From Aalborg-AAW-1 sp964458335 (GTDB lineage: Bacteria; Patescibacteriota; Gracilibacteria; Absconditabacterales; Absconditicoccaceae): 64,000 nucleotides of DNA. The stretch lies in NCBI GenBank assembly GCA_964458335.1, contig CAYWIJ010000004.1, positions 1 through 64,000 on the forward strand, given 5' to 3'. The first letter of the stretch is position 1, and each line of letters starts with the position of its first letter. Below, piece after piece: positions 1-10,182 of this stretch. Position numbers and translations under genes: made by a program. The notes under the pieces are model-generated. The model was given only the letters and a program-made list of their open reading frames with translations, was not told the origin of the DNA and searched no databases.

Positions 1-13
1 TATTTTACTTGCA

Positions 14-181
14 TTACCTTTTATATTTATATCCATCTTCTATGCAAGAACCATTCATATATCGAGCAACACTTTCTTTTTGATCTTTTTCTTTAATGTG
101 ATTAAAGAAAATACCATATGCACATACAATAAATGCGATAAACAGAGTAACTTTAACGAAAATAACTACATACTTTCTCAT
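14..181 (-). CDS. Small single-pass membrane protein, unknown
   Basis: This is a 55-residue reading frame from an ATG to a TAA. Residues 1-4 are short and basic (MRKY). Residues 5-26 form one hydrophobic segment, and the rest is a charged tail with a lysine-rich stretch and a single Cys at 46. It contains no in-frame TGA. The layout fits a short membrane-anchored peptide with its tail on either face. I recognise no family. It lies upstream of nothing else in the window on this strand, so its operon cannot be judged. It could be a spurious ORF, but the start, the hydrophobic helix and the clean stop argue for a real gene. Confidence 0.5.
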   Translation of the reverse strand: MRKYVVIFVKVTLFIAFIVCAYGIFFNHIKEKDQKESVARYMNGSCIEDGYKYKR

Positions 182-327
182 AATAATTTTATTTTAACCT
201 TGGATTGTTAGTAGAAAATATTTTCTGCCCAAGTAAAAGTATAATACATAATTTATTTATATATATATATATGTCAAGTGATTTTTTCGGTATTGTTCAT
301 TAAGAATAGATAGTATTTGTTTTCAAT

Positions 328-362
328 AAAAAAATCCTAGAAACTAAGAACTGTATCTAGGA
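328..362 (-). terminator. Rho-independent terminator after rseP
   Basis: On the minus strand the arm TCCTAGA (362-356) pairs with TCTAGGA (341-335), and seven T follow (334-328). It lies 27 bases beyond the rseP stop. The loop belongs to a repeated word, CTAAGAACT(G)TATCTAG, seen again at about 10888-10908. Confidence 0.75.
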
Positions 363-388
363 ACCGATAACTCTTAACTAAATAACTC

Positions 389-1591
389 TTAACTTAAGAA
401 TGGTATCTTCACTCCCCAAGCGACAACTAAGTCCTTGAATATAATATATACTCATAGAGCCATAAGAAGCACAAAGAATACAAAGTTGATATATCCTTCT
501 ATATTAAAATATTTCTCAACATTCTTACGAAAGAACAATGTTTGTATCATCACACCAAGCCACCTTCATCCATCCAAGGCAGGGATAGGCAATACATTGA
601 AAATTGCTAATGCAAATGAGATCATAGCACCAAATGCTAAGAACTGTGACCATAAACCACGTTCAACAAGCACATCACCAAATTTCACCGCTCATACTGG
701 ACCCGATAGTCAGGAAAGTTCTTGTTTTACCTCTGTTGCACTACCTGAAAAGAAACTAGCTCATAATGAACCTAATCTATCAAGAGTAAGTACAGCCTGT
801 GAATAAAGCTCTTGTAAGGCAAGCTTAGCAGAAGTTAATAATGGAAATCTATAGAAAATAGTTTGCATTCAAGCACTTTGTTGTACACCTACTCATAAAA
901 TACAATTATCAACAGGACAAGTAGTTGTGAATGGAATGAGTTCTTCTCATCTTTGAACTGAAAGAAGAATATCTTGTCCAATATTATCTTGTAAAACTTT
1001 CTGTAAATTAAAGGTCGTCACTGGGACGTTATTAATTTCTTGGATACTATCATTCACTTGGATACCCAGACCAGCAGCAATACCATCTGGCATAACTTGT
1101 TCTATGACGACATTCTGAAATTGGACTTCATCAACCAGTCCCTTTTCCGCAAGAAAACTCATCGTAGGGGTAAGATAGCTTTTCACTGTACTGGTTGTAG
1201 CATTTTCTGGTACAATCATGAGTGGTGACATCCCTTTTGTAAATAAAAAGGTCAATATTCATCGAGCAAAAAGAAAATTAACAGTAACACCAGCAAGAAG
1301 GATAATAGTCTTAGAAAGAAATGATGCAGTGATAAAACTATCTTTAGCTTTAAAAGTTGCTGGATCTGACGGATCTTCACCTTTCAGTCTCACAAATCCG
1401 CCGAGTGGAATAGCATTCAGAGTATATTCTGTTCATGATTTATCTTTCCATAAGGTGGCCACTTTTGGTGGTATACCCAAACCAAATTCGAGGACTTGTA
1501 CACCAGTTTTTTTAGCTGCAAAGAAGTGTCCCAATTCATGGATAATCACTAAAAACATAAATCACACAATTCACAATATAATTCAAATCAT
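389..1591 (-). CDS. rseP: RseP-type site-2 zinc metalloprotease
   Basis: Intramembrane zinc protease that in this family cuts membrane-anchored regulators and leftover signal peptides. Reading TGA as Gly gives 400 residues. The first membrane helix carries H18-E-L-G-H22, the zinc and catalytic motif, followed by the usual family stretch FFAAKKTGVQVLEFG. A conserved IPLGGFV loop follows. One PDZ domain lies at about residues 140-225 (GIAAGLGIQVNDSIQEIN). The third zinc ligand is in LPIPALDGG, with Asp at residue 340. A final helix ends near the C-terminus. In-frame TGA codes Gly in the first helix, in the KDKSGTEY stretch and in the LDGG motif. The ATG at 1591 starts the first helix directly; GTG or TTG codons up to 9 codons upstream are possible alternatives. 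One PDZ domain rather than two is normal for Gram-positive and CPR forms. Confidence 0.92.
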
Positions 1592-1722
1592 TACAAAAAA
1601 TTCAAACAAGTAAAACACTACCTACACTTGTAATCATATACACCAATAATTACAATACTAAAATAGTTTATTTCATTCCTTTATCATTATCTCATCAAAA
1701 GAAGTGTACTCGCGACAGCGAC

Positions 1723-1782
1723 GGTCATCCCTCTCCTGTTAATGTAGCGAAGCGGAATAAGGAGAGGGAACGAGGGTAAGGT
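1723..1782. repeat. Palindromic repeat, CCCTCTCC type
   Basis: CCCTCTCC at about 1729 pairs with GGAGAGGG at about 1761, and the sequence runs on into GAGGGTAAGG. It is a stem-loop between rseP and tatD and belongs to the same family as the copy inside the uvrD gene (27624-27663). The rest of 1592-1808 is AT-rich with no gene that I can see. Confidence 0.6.
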
Positions 1783-1808
1783 TTATTTATATTTGACTTA
1801 ATATAATA

Positions 1809-2708
1809 ATGCAATTTTTCGACTCCCACACTCACCTCAATCATTCTGACTTATATACAAACTGGCAACAACATTTGCAAATTTTTGTTGATGCAGGCGG
1901 AATTTGATTGGTCAATATCGGTGTCGATCATACCTACAATACCAGATGAATCGAGATTGCTCGTCAGGCAACACAACGTTTCCCTAATATCATAGTAAAA
2001 ACCACTATCGGACTACACCCCTACGAAGTCGCTATTGGAAACATCACACAAGATAATAAAGATGAGAAACTTGAAGAACTCTATGGACTTTATAAACCTT
2101 CAACTTTCAACCACATTATTGCTATAGGAGAAATTGGTATTGATACGTATCGACCAGATACTGATCAAACCATAGAATTACAAAAAGAAATATTCTGACA
2201 GCAATGTGAGTGGGCTCGTGAACTTAAACTTCCGATAGTAATTCATAGTAGAGCAAACCGAGAAGCAACCAATGAAGTACTCCAAGCATTTACTGATCTT
2301 ACTATCTATTTTCACTGTCGACCCTACGGACCAGATGAAGTGAAAATCATCAAGGAAACCTATCCTAATTTTTATATAGGATTTTGTGGGAATATCTCGT
2401 ATCCTAAAGCTGAAAATATTAGGAAATCACTTCGATATCTCGTTCACGAAAACACAGATTATCCAGACCATATCCTCACAGGAAAACTCAAAGATATTCA
2501 TTCCGAACCTTATAAACTTTACGAACCTTATAACATTACAAACCTCCTTATAGAAACTGATGCTCCCTATCTACCACTACAATCACATAGAGGACAGCAA
2601 AACACTCCTCTCTTCGTCCAAGAAAACTACAAGTACATATCAGCATTCCTCTGACAAGATATATCTGAGCAAGTCATAGCAAATAGCAAAAAGTGTTATC
2701 GTTTATAA
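1809..2708 (+). CDS. tatD: TatD family metal-dependent DNase
   Basis: The predicted role is a Mg-dependent 3'-5' deoxyribonuclease or hydrolase of the TatD/YcfH family, acting in the cytosol in DNA repair or turnover. The frame gives 299 residues, close to the family norm of about 260. The N-terminus carries the metal motif D-S-H-T-H-L-N. IIAIGEIGID is the conserved Glu segment. FHCR near the middle and TDAPYLPL near the C-terminus supply further metal ligands. Several Gly are TGA, including in VDAGGIGLVN and at the C-terminal FLGQD. The stop is TAA. A TATAAT-like word ends two bases before the ATG, but no ribosome binding site is visible. It is followed by queA on the same strand. Confidence 0.9.
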
Positions 2709-2879
2709 AATATTAGCTTTTATTTTGCTTTCTATAAAATTTAAGTCCATATACTATACAAATAAAAATTATGGCTCTAGACTAGTTGACAAGTTTTTAT
2801 AGACTTTTCACTCTTGAAAAGAATCAAGAAAAAACTATATTTCAACTACTTTCCAATAATTTTAAACAACTTTTCAACT

Positions 2880-4124
2880 ATGTTTCAACTTTCAGATTAT
2901 AATTATAATCTCCCAGAAGATCGTATTGCTCAATCACCTGTCCAACCAGCCCATGATAGTAAACTCCTTTTTTGTAAACTCAATAATAGTGAACTCAAGA
3001 TCTCAGACCATCATAGTTATGATTTACCAGACTTACTACCACCCAACACTCTTCTTATCGCCAACAATTCTCAAGTTTTTGCTGCTCGTATTCCACTTCA
3101 TAATACCAAGATCATACTTCCTTCAGGAGAAGAAACAATACTGGAGTCAGGTGAAATTTTTATTGTAAGGGTACTCTTTGATCAAGCTAATCAGATGAAT
3201 CAAACTCGCTGTATCATACGATGATCAGACAAGAAACACTTCAAACCCTGATCCACCATCTTCCTAAACATCCCGTCATCCTGACGAAGGAAGGATCTAG
3301 TGGCACATAAAAACATCCCTCACATAACCTCATCACATTTTGTCGATGACGGAATAGTTATCAACCTCCATAATATCACTCTTTCCGAACTCTGTGAAAC
3401 CTACGGAGATATGCCACTTCCACCATATATCACTAATACGAGTCCAGAAAATCAGCAACTCTATCAAACATCTTTTGGACAACAACAAGGATCAGTTGCT
3501 ACTCCTACTGCTGGGTTACATTTTACTCATGAACTGAGAAATAATCTGAGAAAACAATGAATCAAGCGAAACGAAATCACTCTTCACGTCGGTATCGGAA
3601 CTTTCGCACCAGTCGTAAGTGAGGATATCCGTGATCATACACTTCACGCCGAAACTATCACCATTCCACGAGTTCTCTTTGAAGATATTATGATACAAAA
3701 AAAACAATTCTGACCAGTATTCACAGTTGGCACCACAAGTACTCGCAGTATAGAATCATTACCTTATCTTTGGACACTACTCTCATCACAAGATAAACAA
3801 GATCATCTTACACCTCAAGTCATACAACGATGGGATACATTATCTCCAATCATTCAGAAAAATCATGATTTTCTCTTGCTTATTTCAGTCAATTCTGATA
3901 CTATAACTTTTAGTTCAAGTCTGTTTATCTATCCAGGATATCAGAGGACAATAATTGATGGAATTATTACCAATTTTCATCTCCCACAAACCTCACTTGT
4001 CATGCTCATTGCTGGTCTTATTGGTTACGAAAACTGGGAAAAATCGTATTATCATGCTCTCAATGATCACTATAGATTTGCAAGTTTTGGTGATGCTATG
4101 CTCATAGATTTTACCATCCTCTAA
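2880..4124 (+). CDS. queA: tRNA ribosyltransferase-isomerase QueA (with repeat-derived insert)
   Basis: QueA moves the ribosyl part of S-adenosylmethionine to 7-aminomethyl-7-deazaguanine in tRNA, making epoxyqueuosine. The frame gives 414 residues; the family is usually about 340-360. Family landmarks are YNLPEDRIAQSP, the GDMPLPPYI segment, GSVATPTAGLHFT, TLHVGIGTF and a C-terminal TNFHLPQTSLVML. I chose the ATG at 2880 because it begins the conserved FQLSDYNYNLPED. A TTG 22 codons upstream is unlikely. A palindromic repeat (3273-3302) lies inside the gene, in the loop before GDMPLPPYI, and adds about 14 residues (PSSGRRKDLV and flanks) while keeping frame. Its internal TGA is read as Gly. 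No queuosine precursor genes are in the window, so the substrate must be made or salvaged elsewhere. Confidence 0.92.
3273..3302. repeat. GTCATCCTGA-type repeat inside queA
   Basis: The element begins CGTCATCCTGACGAAGG and ends GGATCTAGTG. It matches the intergenic copies at 12783 and 50089 nearly base for base. It is a single arm. Read in the queA frame it gives P-S-S-G-R-R-K-D-L-V, where the Gly is a TGA. Confidence 0.85.
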
Positions 4125-4127
4125 CTC

Positions 4128-5111
4128 ATGCGTACTTTTAAAATCATACTTTTCCCCCTTATTTCTTTATTAGTTTACATCCTTTTATTAGGGACTGTAT
4201 TTTTCTGATCTTCATCTATTGCAGATATTGGAACGACAATATGATTACAGATTATTATACTTATTTTCTTACAATTTTCTCTCATACCATTAAATAAACA
4301 GACTCTTCTCAACCTCTCTAGATGAGCTTTATGATGATGAATCTTCCTTGCCATACTCGCTATTATCTTCCTAACCAAACAACATGCCATATTTCTCTTT
4401 CTCACTCATATTACCTTATCTCTCTATTTTCTTTTTTGGTATTATAATGTAGCATCTACCAAAAAACGATATTATCGATGAACTTCTCATCAGTGATTGA
4501 GCATGGTATCAATTATGCTTGCCATCACGTACACATCTACAATTTGGATAGCAGGAGCAACGATGAATCTCAATTGTGATAGCCTCAAAGAACAAAGTAT
4601 TGGATTTTTAACAAGATTCATACCATCATTAAACAGTGATTCTTGAATTATACAGTGGTTATCTAATATTGATACATTCTGAACACAAAGTATTGGAGAA
4701 ATTTTATGAACCAATAATCAACTATCATGATCTACAGTATCTATAGCATTACAAGCACTCAGTTGATCAACATGAGACAATATTACTAATGAGAACGACA
4801 CTGAAGAAAAATGATTATTATGAAACCTTCTTTCTTATCAAGAATCTCTTATCAACTGATTTATAAACAATCAAAATATCATCAACTCCCAGGTGTGTGA
4901 TCTTACTCTTTCTCATATCAATTCTTTAGCAAAGAATAATGATATTCAGCTTATAGTTTTTGTATTACTCACATTACTCTTGTATGTATTTATGAATACG
5001 ATAACCTTTATCATTGGTATTATCAATTATATTATCATCTTGATACTCTTCAAAACATGATGGTTTATAAGAAGATATCATAAGGAAGAAGTTGAAGATA
5101 TTACAATATAA
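4128..5111 (+). CDS. Multi-pass membrane protein, unknown
   Basis: The frame gives 327 residues starting three bases after the queA stop. I see about six hydrophobic segments: residues 4-22, about 27-45, 55-75, 78-95, 125-142, and a pair near 270-315 close to the C-terminus. A hydrophilic loop of about 110 residues separates the last pair, rich in Ser, Asn and Gln with two or three Cys, probably outside the membrane. Many Gly are TGA (for example RGALGGG), so standard-code gene calling would shred this gene. I recognise no family. The tight spacing with queA suggests one transcript, but that need not mean a shared function. Confidence 0.75.
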
Positions 5112-5150
5112 TTAAGAATAAAAATTTATAATTTATAACTTACCATTTTC

Positions 5151-6695
5151 ATGAAATCTTATTATATCACTACACCTATCTACTACGCTAATGCTAAGAT
5201 TCATTTTGGAAATCTCTATACTTCTATTATTGCTGATGTTATTGCAAGAAGCAAAAGACTACATAGTTATGATGTAAAATTCACTACAGGAACAGATGAG
5301 AATGGTCAGAAAATGGTACAAGTAGCTGAAAAAGAATGAAAAGATGTGATGACCTTTTTGGATGAAATCGTTGCACAAGATAAGGAAGTTATGAATGCTT
5401 GTGATATTTCTTATACTGATTTTATCCGCACAACAGAACCTAGACATCATAAGTTTGTCCAATCGGTATTACAAAAAACATTTGAATCTGGCGACATATA
5501 CGAAGGAGAATACGAATGATTGTATTGTATAGGATGTGAAAGTTTCAAAAAAGAATCTGATCTCATAGAATATGAAGGACAACTGGTCTGTCCAGATCAT
5601 CTTACTGTGCCTGAAAAAATTAAAGAAAAAAATTGGTTCTTTCGTCTATCAAAGTATGAAAACAAGCTCAAAGAATTTTATCAAAGCAACAAACACTTTA
5701 TACAACCACAGTATAGATATAACGAAATACTTTCGTTCGTAAAATGAGGTTTAGAAGATTTTTCGATCTCAAGACAAAATAGTAGTTTTGGAATACCACT
5801 TCCTTTTGATCAAGAAAGTGTAACGTATATCTGGTATGATGCACTACTCAACTATCTCACTGTCGTGGTAGAAAATTATGATGATGAAGGAAATCCAATA
5901 TTCAAACCCCATGCAGAACATATGGTACATGCTTTAGGAAAAGATATTGCTCGTTTCCATGCAGTATACCGACCAGCAATGCTGATGGCAGCTGGATATG
6001 AACATCTGATCCCAAAACAAGAATTTGTAGGAGGATTCTTCACCGTTAATGGTCAGAAAATGTCCAAGTCACTAGGAAATACTCTCTATGCAGAAGACTT
6101 AGTAAGAGATTACGATAGAGATGCTATGGTTTTCTACCTTCTCTATGATATACCACAAGGAGCAGATGGAGATTTTTCTCTCGAAAGACTTGGTCATGTC
6201 TATGAAAGTATGCTGATGTGATGATGGGGAAATCTCGTGAGTAGAGTAACGAAACTCGCAGAAAAACATGGTATCACTCAAGGTAAAAAACATCATAACA
6301 CTATTACCACATCATTAGAATATATTGATACGCTTGTTGATGAAGCAAAACTTCAGACCTATATGCAACACTGGTATGAACTCGTTCAACAAGCAAATCT
6401 CATGATACAAAACAATGCTCCATGGACAAAATTAAAGGACGATTCCACGAAAGAATCTGGTATCCAAGATCTTGAACATCTGCTCTGGGAGATCAAACAA
6501 ATAACACTCCTCTCAGCTCCCTTTCTCACCAATAGCTTCAAGAAAGTGCAAGAGATACTGTGAAATGAACATCTCTCTTCTCTCGATTCATCCACTAATC
6601 TGTCAGATACTACCCTTTTTGAAACACTCTATAATATGGAAGAATTTCCTATCACACTTGTACCAGACGTCGTGTATCAGAAGAAAGAAAGTTAA
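5151..6695 (+). CDS. metG: Methionyl-tRNA synthetase
   Basis: Charges tRNA-Met with methionine using ATP. The frame gives 514 residues. The class I signature appears as HFGN at residues 22-25 (in place of HIGH), followed by the TGTDENGQK segment, and the KMSKS loop is in GQKMSKSLGN. The zinc insertion shows C-I-G-C and later C-P-D-H, a one-knuckle form. The anticodon-binding helices follow, and there is no C-terminal tRNA-binding (EMAP) domain. TGA codes Gly at LMGGWGN and elsewhere. The start is the ATG just before KSYYITTPIYYAN, a standard MetRS N-terminus. The leader is pyrimidine- and AT-rich with no Shine-Dalgarno. A strong hairpin with a T-run follows the stop. Confidence 0.95.
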
Positions 6696-6710
6696 AAAAT
6701 TAGATAACAG

Positions 6711-6744
6711 AAAGACTGTAGGAAAATCACTACAGTCTTTTTTT
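6711..6744. terminator. Bidirectional terminator between metG and the barrel-like gene
   Basis: A perfect 11-base stem, AAAGACTGTAG (6711-6721) with CTACAGTCTTT (6730-6740), is followed by T on the plus strand and mirrored by A runs. It serves metG, and it overlaps the last codons and stop of the convergent gene at 6730. Confidence 0.85.
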
Positions 6745-7218
6745 CTTCAGATGAAATTGAAGATTGAGAGGTATTTCAATACCCATCATGACACTTTTTT
6801 CATGGTGTTCAGATCCATACTCGAAAGAAATAGCAGGAGTAAAATACTTACTCAATTTCAATCCATAAGCGAATCCAACAGCATAATAGGTATACGGATG
6901 GTGTGTGAAAATCTTTTCAGTTTTGACATACGGTTCTACGAAAGATTTCTCTCCCATAGGAACTTCGTATCCTACTCTCGCTCCCAACATAGGAGCAGTC
7001 ATATGCTTGGAAAACATATAACCACCAAACAATGTAGCTTTCGCATCATGATACAACAACGATGTTGTAACACCAACAGGAAGATAAAGTTCTTTATGTA
7101 TAAAGTGTGGTTCGATTAACACTCCATACTGAACTGCGAATCCATGTTTTTCATGATGTTGTGCAAAGCTCATTGAAACAATAAACAATACAACAATCAA
7201 TGTAATAATTTTTTTCAT
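6730..7218 (-). CDS. Secreted beta-barrel-like protein
   Basis: The frame gives 162 residues. Residues 1-20 are a classical signal peptide (MKKIITLIVVLFIVSMSFAQ) with a likely cut after Ala19 or Gln20. The rest alternates polar and nonpolar residues in short strands broken by Gly and turns (for example YGVLIEPHF, ATLFGGYMF, PMLGARVGYEV), the look of a small outer-membrane beta barrel. It has several HH and HEK clusters. None of its roughly 12 glycines is TGA, unlike many neighbours, which may point to recent transfer. An outer-membrane type protein is unexpected in a CPR cell. It could instead be an attached or secreted beta protein. The C-terminal KKKRL is coded by the terminator stem. I recognise no named family. 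Confidence 0.7.
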   Translation of the reverse strand: MKKIITLIVVLFIVSMSFAQHHEKHGFAVQYGVLIEPHFIHKELYLPVGVTTSLLYHDAKATLFGGYMFSKHMTAPMLGARVGYEVPMGEKSFVEPYVKTEKIFTHHPYTYYAVGFAYGLKLSKYFTPAISFEYGSEHHEKSVMMGIEIPLNLQFHLKKKRL

Positions 7219-7414
7219 ACTTCTATTTAATTTTTAGTTTTGATTTTTATTTTTAATAAGGCTCTGAGCATAGCTATTGTCTTCTTCTCTACAATCACAT
7301 TTTTACAAAACAAATATATTATTTCAGTAATTTATGAAATAAATATAATTTTTAAATAGTAAAAAATAATAAAATTGTCTCATTATACCAAATAGTACAA
7401 AAAATCTGCAAGAA

Positions 7415-7446
7415 AAAAACTCCCACTTTTAGTCAGGAGATTTCTT
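7415..7446 (-). terminator. Terminator after the 190-aa gene
   Basis: On the minus strand AAATCTCC pairs imperfectly with GGGAGTTT, and T residues follow. It lies just beyond the stop at 7450. The remaining stretch 7219-7414 is AT-rich, and I see no gene or RNA in it. Confidence 0.55.
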
Positions 7447-7449
7447 TTT

Positions 7450-8022
7450 TTATAGTTGAGACATAAGATCATCCATTTTACTTGCTTGTTCTTCAGCTGC
7501 AGCTTTTTGAAGTTCTTCTCTATCCAAAGATTCAAGCATAAGTTTCCATCTCTCAAGTCTCAGATGTCTTTGTCCAAGGATGGCTTCAGCATCTTTCTCT
7601 TCTTCCTTGATCAAGATATGGAGATTCATTTGTTCTTCTACATAGATTTCATATAATCTCATGATCTGGAATGACCATAATTCTGACACCTTTTTTACGA
7701 CTGATTGATCTCCTGATTTTACTGAAATAGTAAGTTCCCATTCTGGTTCACCATCTTCTACTTGTTCTTTCTCAAACATACATTCACTCGAGAATGATCC
7801 TCCTACGAGCTGAAGAAGCAATTTCCAATCAAACTCTTCTCTCAACTCTTCTGGTACTTTGAACGAATGATTCATAAAATTAATAAGATATTCTTTGTAC
7901 CATTGTTGATCTTTGATATCCCCTTGAATAGATCCAAACCATTTTTCATATTTCTCAACAATCTCTTTTTTATCTTCTTTTTCTCTCATTTCCGCTACAA
8001 AAGCTTGAAAATTGAACAACAT
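7450..8022 (-). CDS. Hydrophilic helical protein, unknown
   Basis: The frame gives 190 residues, rich in Glu, Lys and Leu, with no signal peptide or membrane segment. The second half (about residues 95-180) is predominantly amphipathic helix and may form a coiled coil. One region near residues 65-105 (LLLQLVGGSFSSECMFEK, then ELTISVKSGDQ) looks like alternating strands. There is one Cys. None of its glycines is coded by TGA. I recognise no family. It stands alone on its strand with its own terminator, so it is probably monocistronic. It is cytosolic by inference only. Confidence 0.65.
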   Translation of the reverse strand: MLFNFQAFVAEMREKEDKKEIVEKYEKWFGSIQGDIKDQQWYKEYLINFMNHSFKVPEELREEFDWKLLLQLVGGSFSSECMFEKEQVEDGEPEWELTISVKSGDQSVVKKVSELWSFQIMRLYEIYVEEQMNLHILIKEEEKDAEAILGQRHLRLERWKLMLESLDREELQKAAAEEQASKMDDLMSQL

Positions 8023-8142
8023 TTTTATAAGTTTTGTTACAAACTAAAAAGGCTTCATCACCCATACAATAATCTTTTTTCTATCATTTGCAAGTCTTTT
8101 CACAACCTTTTCTTGCCTTTTTGCTATCAAATCATATACTCA

Positions 8143-8172
8143 TGTCATTGCGAGGAACGAAGCAATCCATAG
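8143..8172. repeat. GTCATTGCGA-type repeat, single arm
   Basis: TGTCATTGCGAGGAACGAAG continues to CAATCCATAG. It lies in the gap upstream of the resolvase-like gene. The same unit appears at 12729, 15943 (inside valS), 16599, 24323, 28133 (inside uvrD) and 54228. Confidence 0.8.
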
Positions 8173-8221
8173 TAATTATACCAACAATAATACCCAATAA
8201 CTTTATAAACCTTCTCACTCA

Positions 8222-8608
8222 ATGTCACAAACGCAACTCATCTTCATGGCTATTTTTCTCTCGCTCTGAGCATTCCTTCTGGGTTATCTATTTGCAAAAA
8301 CATATTTTCAGACCCATCTTCGTCGTGCCCGCTCCCAAGCCATTACACAATCCAAGTCAGTACACAAAGGTTTTAATAACGAAAAACTCGCTCCTCTCCT
8401 GCCAGGATTTAACTACAGACCCAGAGATATGACCTTCATCGGTAAGTGAGTAGATTATATAATCTTCAACTGACTGAGTCAGTGATACGTCGAAGAGATA
8501 GTATTCTTGGAGATCAAAACAGGAAAATCGATGCAAAACAATAACGAAAAACTCATCGAACAGGCCATCAAAGCTGGAAGAGTCAGGTATGAAATTTTTA
8601 GGAGATAG
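8222..8608 (+). CDS. Holliday junction resolvase-related endonuclease (PF10107-like)
   Basis: The frame gives 128 residues. Residues 8-24 are a hydrophobic anchor, followed by a basic linker. The core PGFNYRPRDMTFIGKGVDYIIFNG then IVFLEIKTGKS is the pattern of the endonuclease family related to archaeal Holliday junction resolvases, in which D-x-n-E-x-K forms the active site. GRVRYEIF closes the domain. Four Gly in the core are TGA, including in FNGLSQGY. The family link rests on motif recognition and no activity is shown. The ATG is chosen because the anchor begins there. Upstream is the tract CTTTATAAACCTTCTCACTC with no Shine-Dalgarno. Confidence 0.78.
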
Positions 8609-8611
8609 CTA

Positions 8612-8640
8612 TTGACTTATATATATAATATAATTATAAA
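8612..8640 (+). promoter_or_regulatory. Likely promoter, possibly leaderless
   Basis: TTGACT (8612-8617), a 17-base spacer and TATAAA (8635-8640) lie directly ahead of the ATG at 8646. A start of transcription 6-7 bases after the -10 box would fall on the start codon itself, so the mRNA may be leaderless. Confidence 0.55.
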
Positions 8641-8645
8641 ATATA

Positions 8646-10022
8646 ATGTCATATGGATTTTATTCAGAAATACGAGGTTCTCTCAATCAACATGATACTA
8701 CAAATATCAATCCAGAGACTCTCAAAAGATTGTTTCAACTTTTCACAAGAGAAAAGATTTTTTTTGAAAAAGCTCGTGAAACTGAGACAGGAATAAATCA
8801 CCATTCCTATACAGAAAGATCATTATTTGCAACTCTCAATGGATATACTAGCACAGAATTATTTATGAGTAGATTATCTCCACAAGAAAAGAACAATATT
8901 ATTTTACTATCAAATCTTATCACTAATTGAATTAGAAAAAAGATTATATACCATGATTTTGATACGTTAATAGCCATCGGTAGTAGTACATATCGTGACA
9001 CTTATCGATCAGAACTTCAATCATCGATAGATGATATTAACTACGAAGTTATCAATCCATGAAAAAAAGAAGTATATGAAAATATAAATAGTAGCAGGGA
9101 ATATATCACAAAAGAGCAAATCCAAGAAACTATCAATAAAAAAGGAAACGATATAGATCTTGTATTGACATGATTTTCATGATGAGGAATCACCAGCAAT
9201 TATAATTCGTATTATCAAAAAAATCTACGAAATAGTATCATAAAAAACCACCACAGAGATTATATCAATCAAGTCTTAGAACAATTTATATATAAGGATA
9301 TATCACAAGAAGAATTTTTTAGTATGGTAGAAATAAATAATATAGAATTATTTAAAGCTCTTTATAAAGAATTACAGGATAACAATGAATATTGAGCAGA
9401 AGAATTTACATGAGAACTACTAAAAAAACATACTATTACATTATCAAAAGAATGAATAAAAAAAGTACCACCTCTCAATAATAAGACAATACAAAGGTTT
9501 TTAAGCATCAAAAACACTATAGAATCACAAGAAGAATTTGTAAGAAGTACATATTTACATAAACTTATACCTCAAATATTAGAAAGCAACAATATACTAT
9601 TTACAAGAGAAGAACATAGAGAAGATTGATCTTACTATCATATAGATCACACACATAAAACCATTACTAAACAAAAATATCTTAATCCAAGTCATAACAA
9701 AGATTGATGTCTCATCATTCAATTTCCTGATTGTCGTCCGATACATCTCAATGTAGATACTTCTACTATACAAGACCTATATCATCACGAACAAAAACAG
9801 AATAAATCATTTGCTCTCTTGTCTCATAACCATATAGAAAGAGAGAAATTTCTAAGGAAAGATCGAAATAACAATCTCATTGTCCCTGAATATCTTACTT
9901 TAGAAGAACAAATACAATATATTAAAAATAATAAGCAAAAAGTTAATCGAGATAAAAAATTAGGAAGTAACAGTATATTAAATAATAATTCTTCAGACTA
10001 TACTGATAGTGTTCCTTTATAA
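8646..10022 (+). CDS. Large hydrophilic protein, unknown
   Basis: The frame gives 458 residues, rich in Asn, Ile, Lys, Gln and Ser, with no signal peptide and no membrane helix. The N-terminal part (about 1-100) is helical. A Gly-rich spot LTGFSGGGITSNYNS occurs near residue 180. A His-rich stretch (YYHIDHTHKT) lies near residue 330, followed by a single compact Cys pair (DGCLIIQFPDCRPIHL). A low-complexity tail ends the protein. Gly codons include TGA at ten or more sites, so the gene is native to the code. I recognise no family. The preceding promoter suggests its own transcript. The next gene is groES after a 160-base gap. Confidence 0.7.
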
Positions 10023-10112
10023 AAACATAATTCTTAACTTAATATAGCACCAAATCATATCACGTGCTATTTTCTCTTGAAATTATAAAAAAAATGATTA
10101 TATACTCTATCA

Positions 10113-10148
10113 CTGACCACATCGCGATCGCAACTTTCACTAGGTCAG
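10113..10148 (+). promoter_or_regulatory. Nested palindrome upstream of groES, possible operator
   Basis: CTGACC (10113-10118) pairs with GGTCAG (10143-10148), and the loop holds the perfect palindrome GCGATCGC (10124-10131). Another palindrome, AGAATTCT, overlaps the right arm. It sits 35 bases before groES, where heat-shock operators usually lie, but it is not the CIRCE sequence. A regulatory role is inference. Confidence 0.35.
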
Positions 10149-10182
10149 AATTCTAGTTTTATATCCTATTGCAACAATATCT

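Noticed and set aside
435..806. A plus-strand frame of 123 codons
   Set aside because: It is antisense to the C-terminal half of rseP, including the LDGG zinc-ligand motif.
1218..1613. A plus-strand frame of 131 codons
   Set aside because: It lies antisense to the HELGH and PDZ region of rseP, which has clear motifs. It is a shadow.
8088..8432. A 114-codon frame crossing a repeat and the resolvase-like gene
   Set aside because: The frame of the endonuclease gene at 8222, with its EIKTGKS motif, explains the region better.
10124..10131. HIP1-type GCGATCGC as a cyanobacterial signature
   Set aside because: A single copy occurs within a larger palindrome. It has no bearing on taxonomy.
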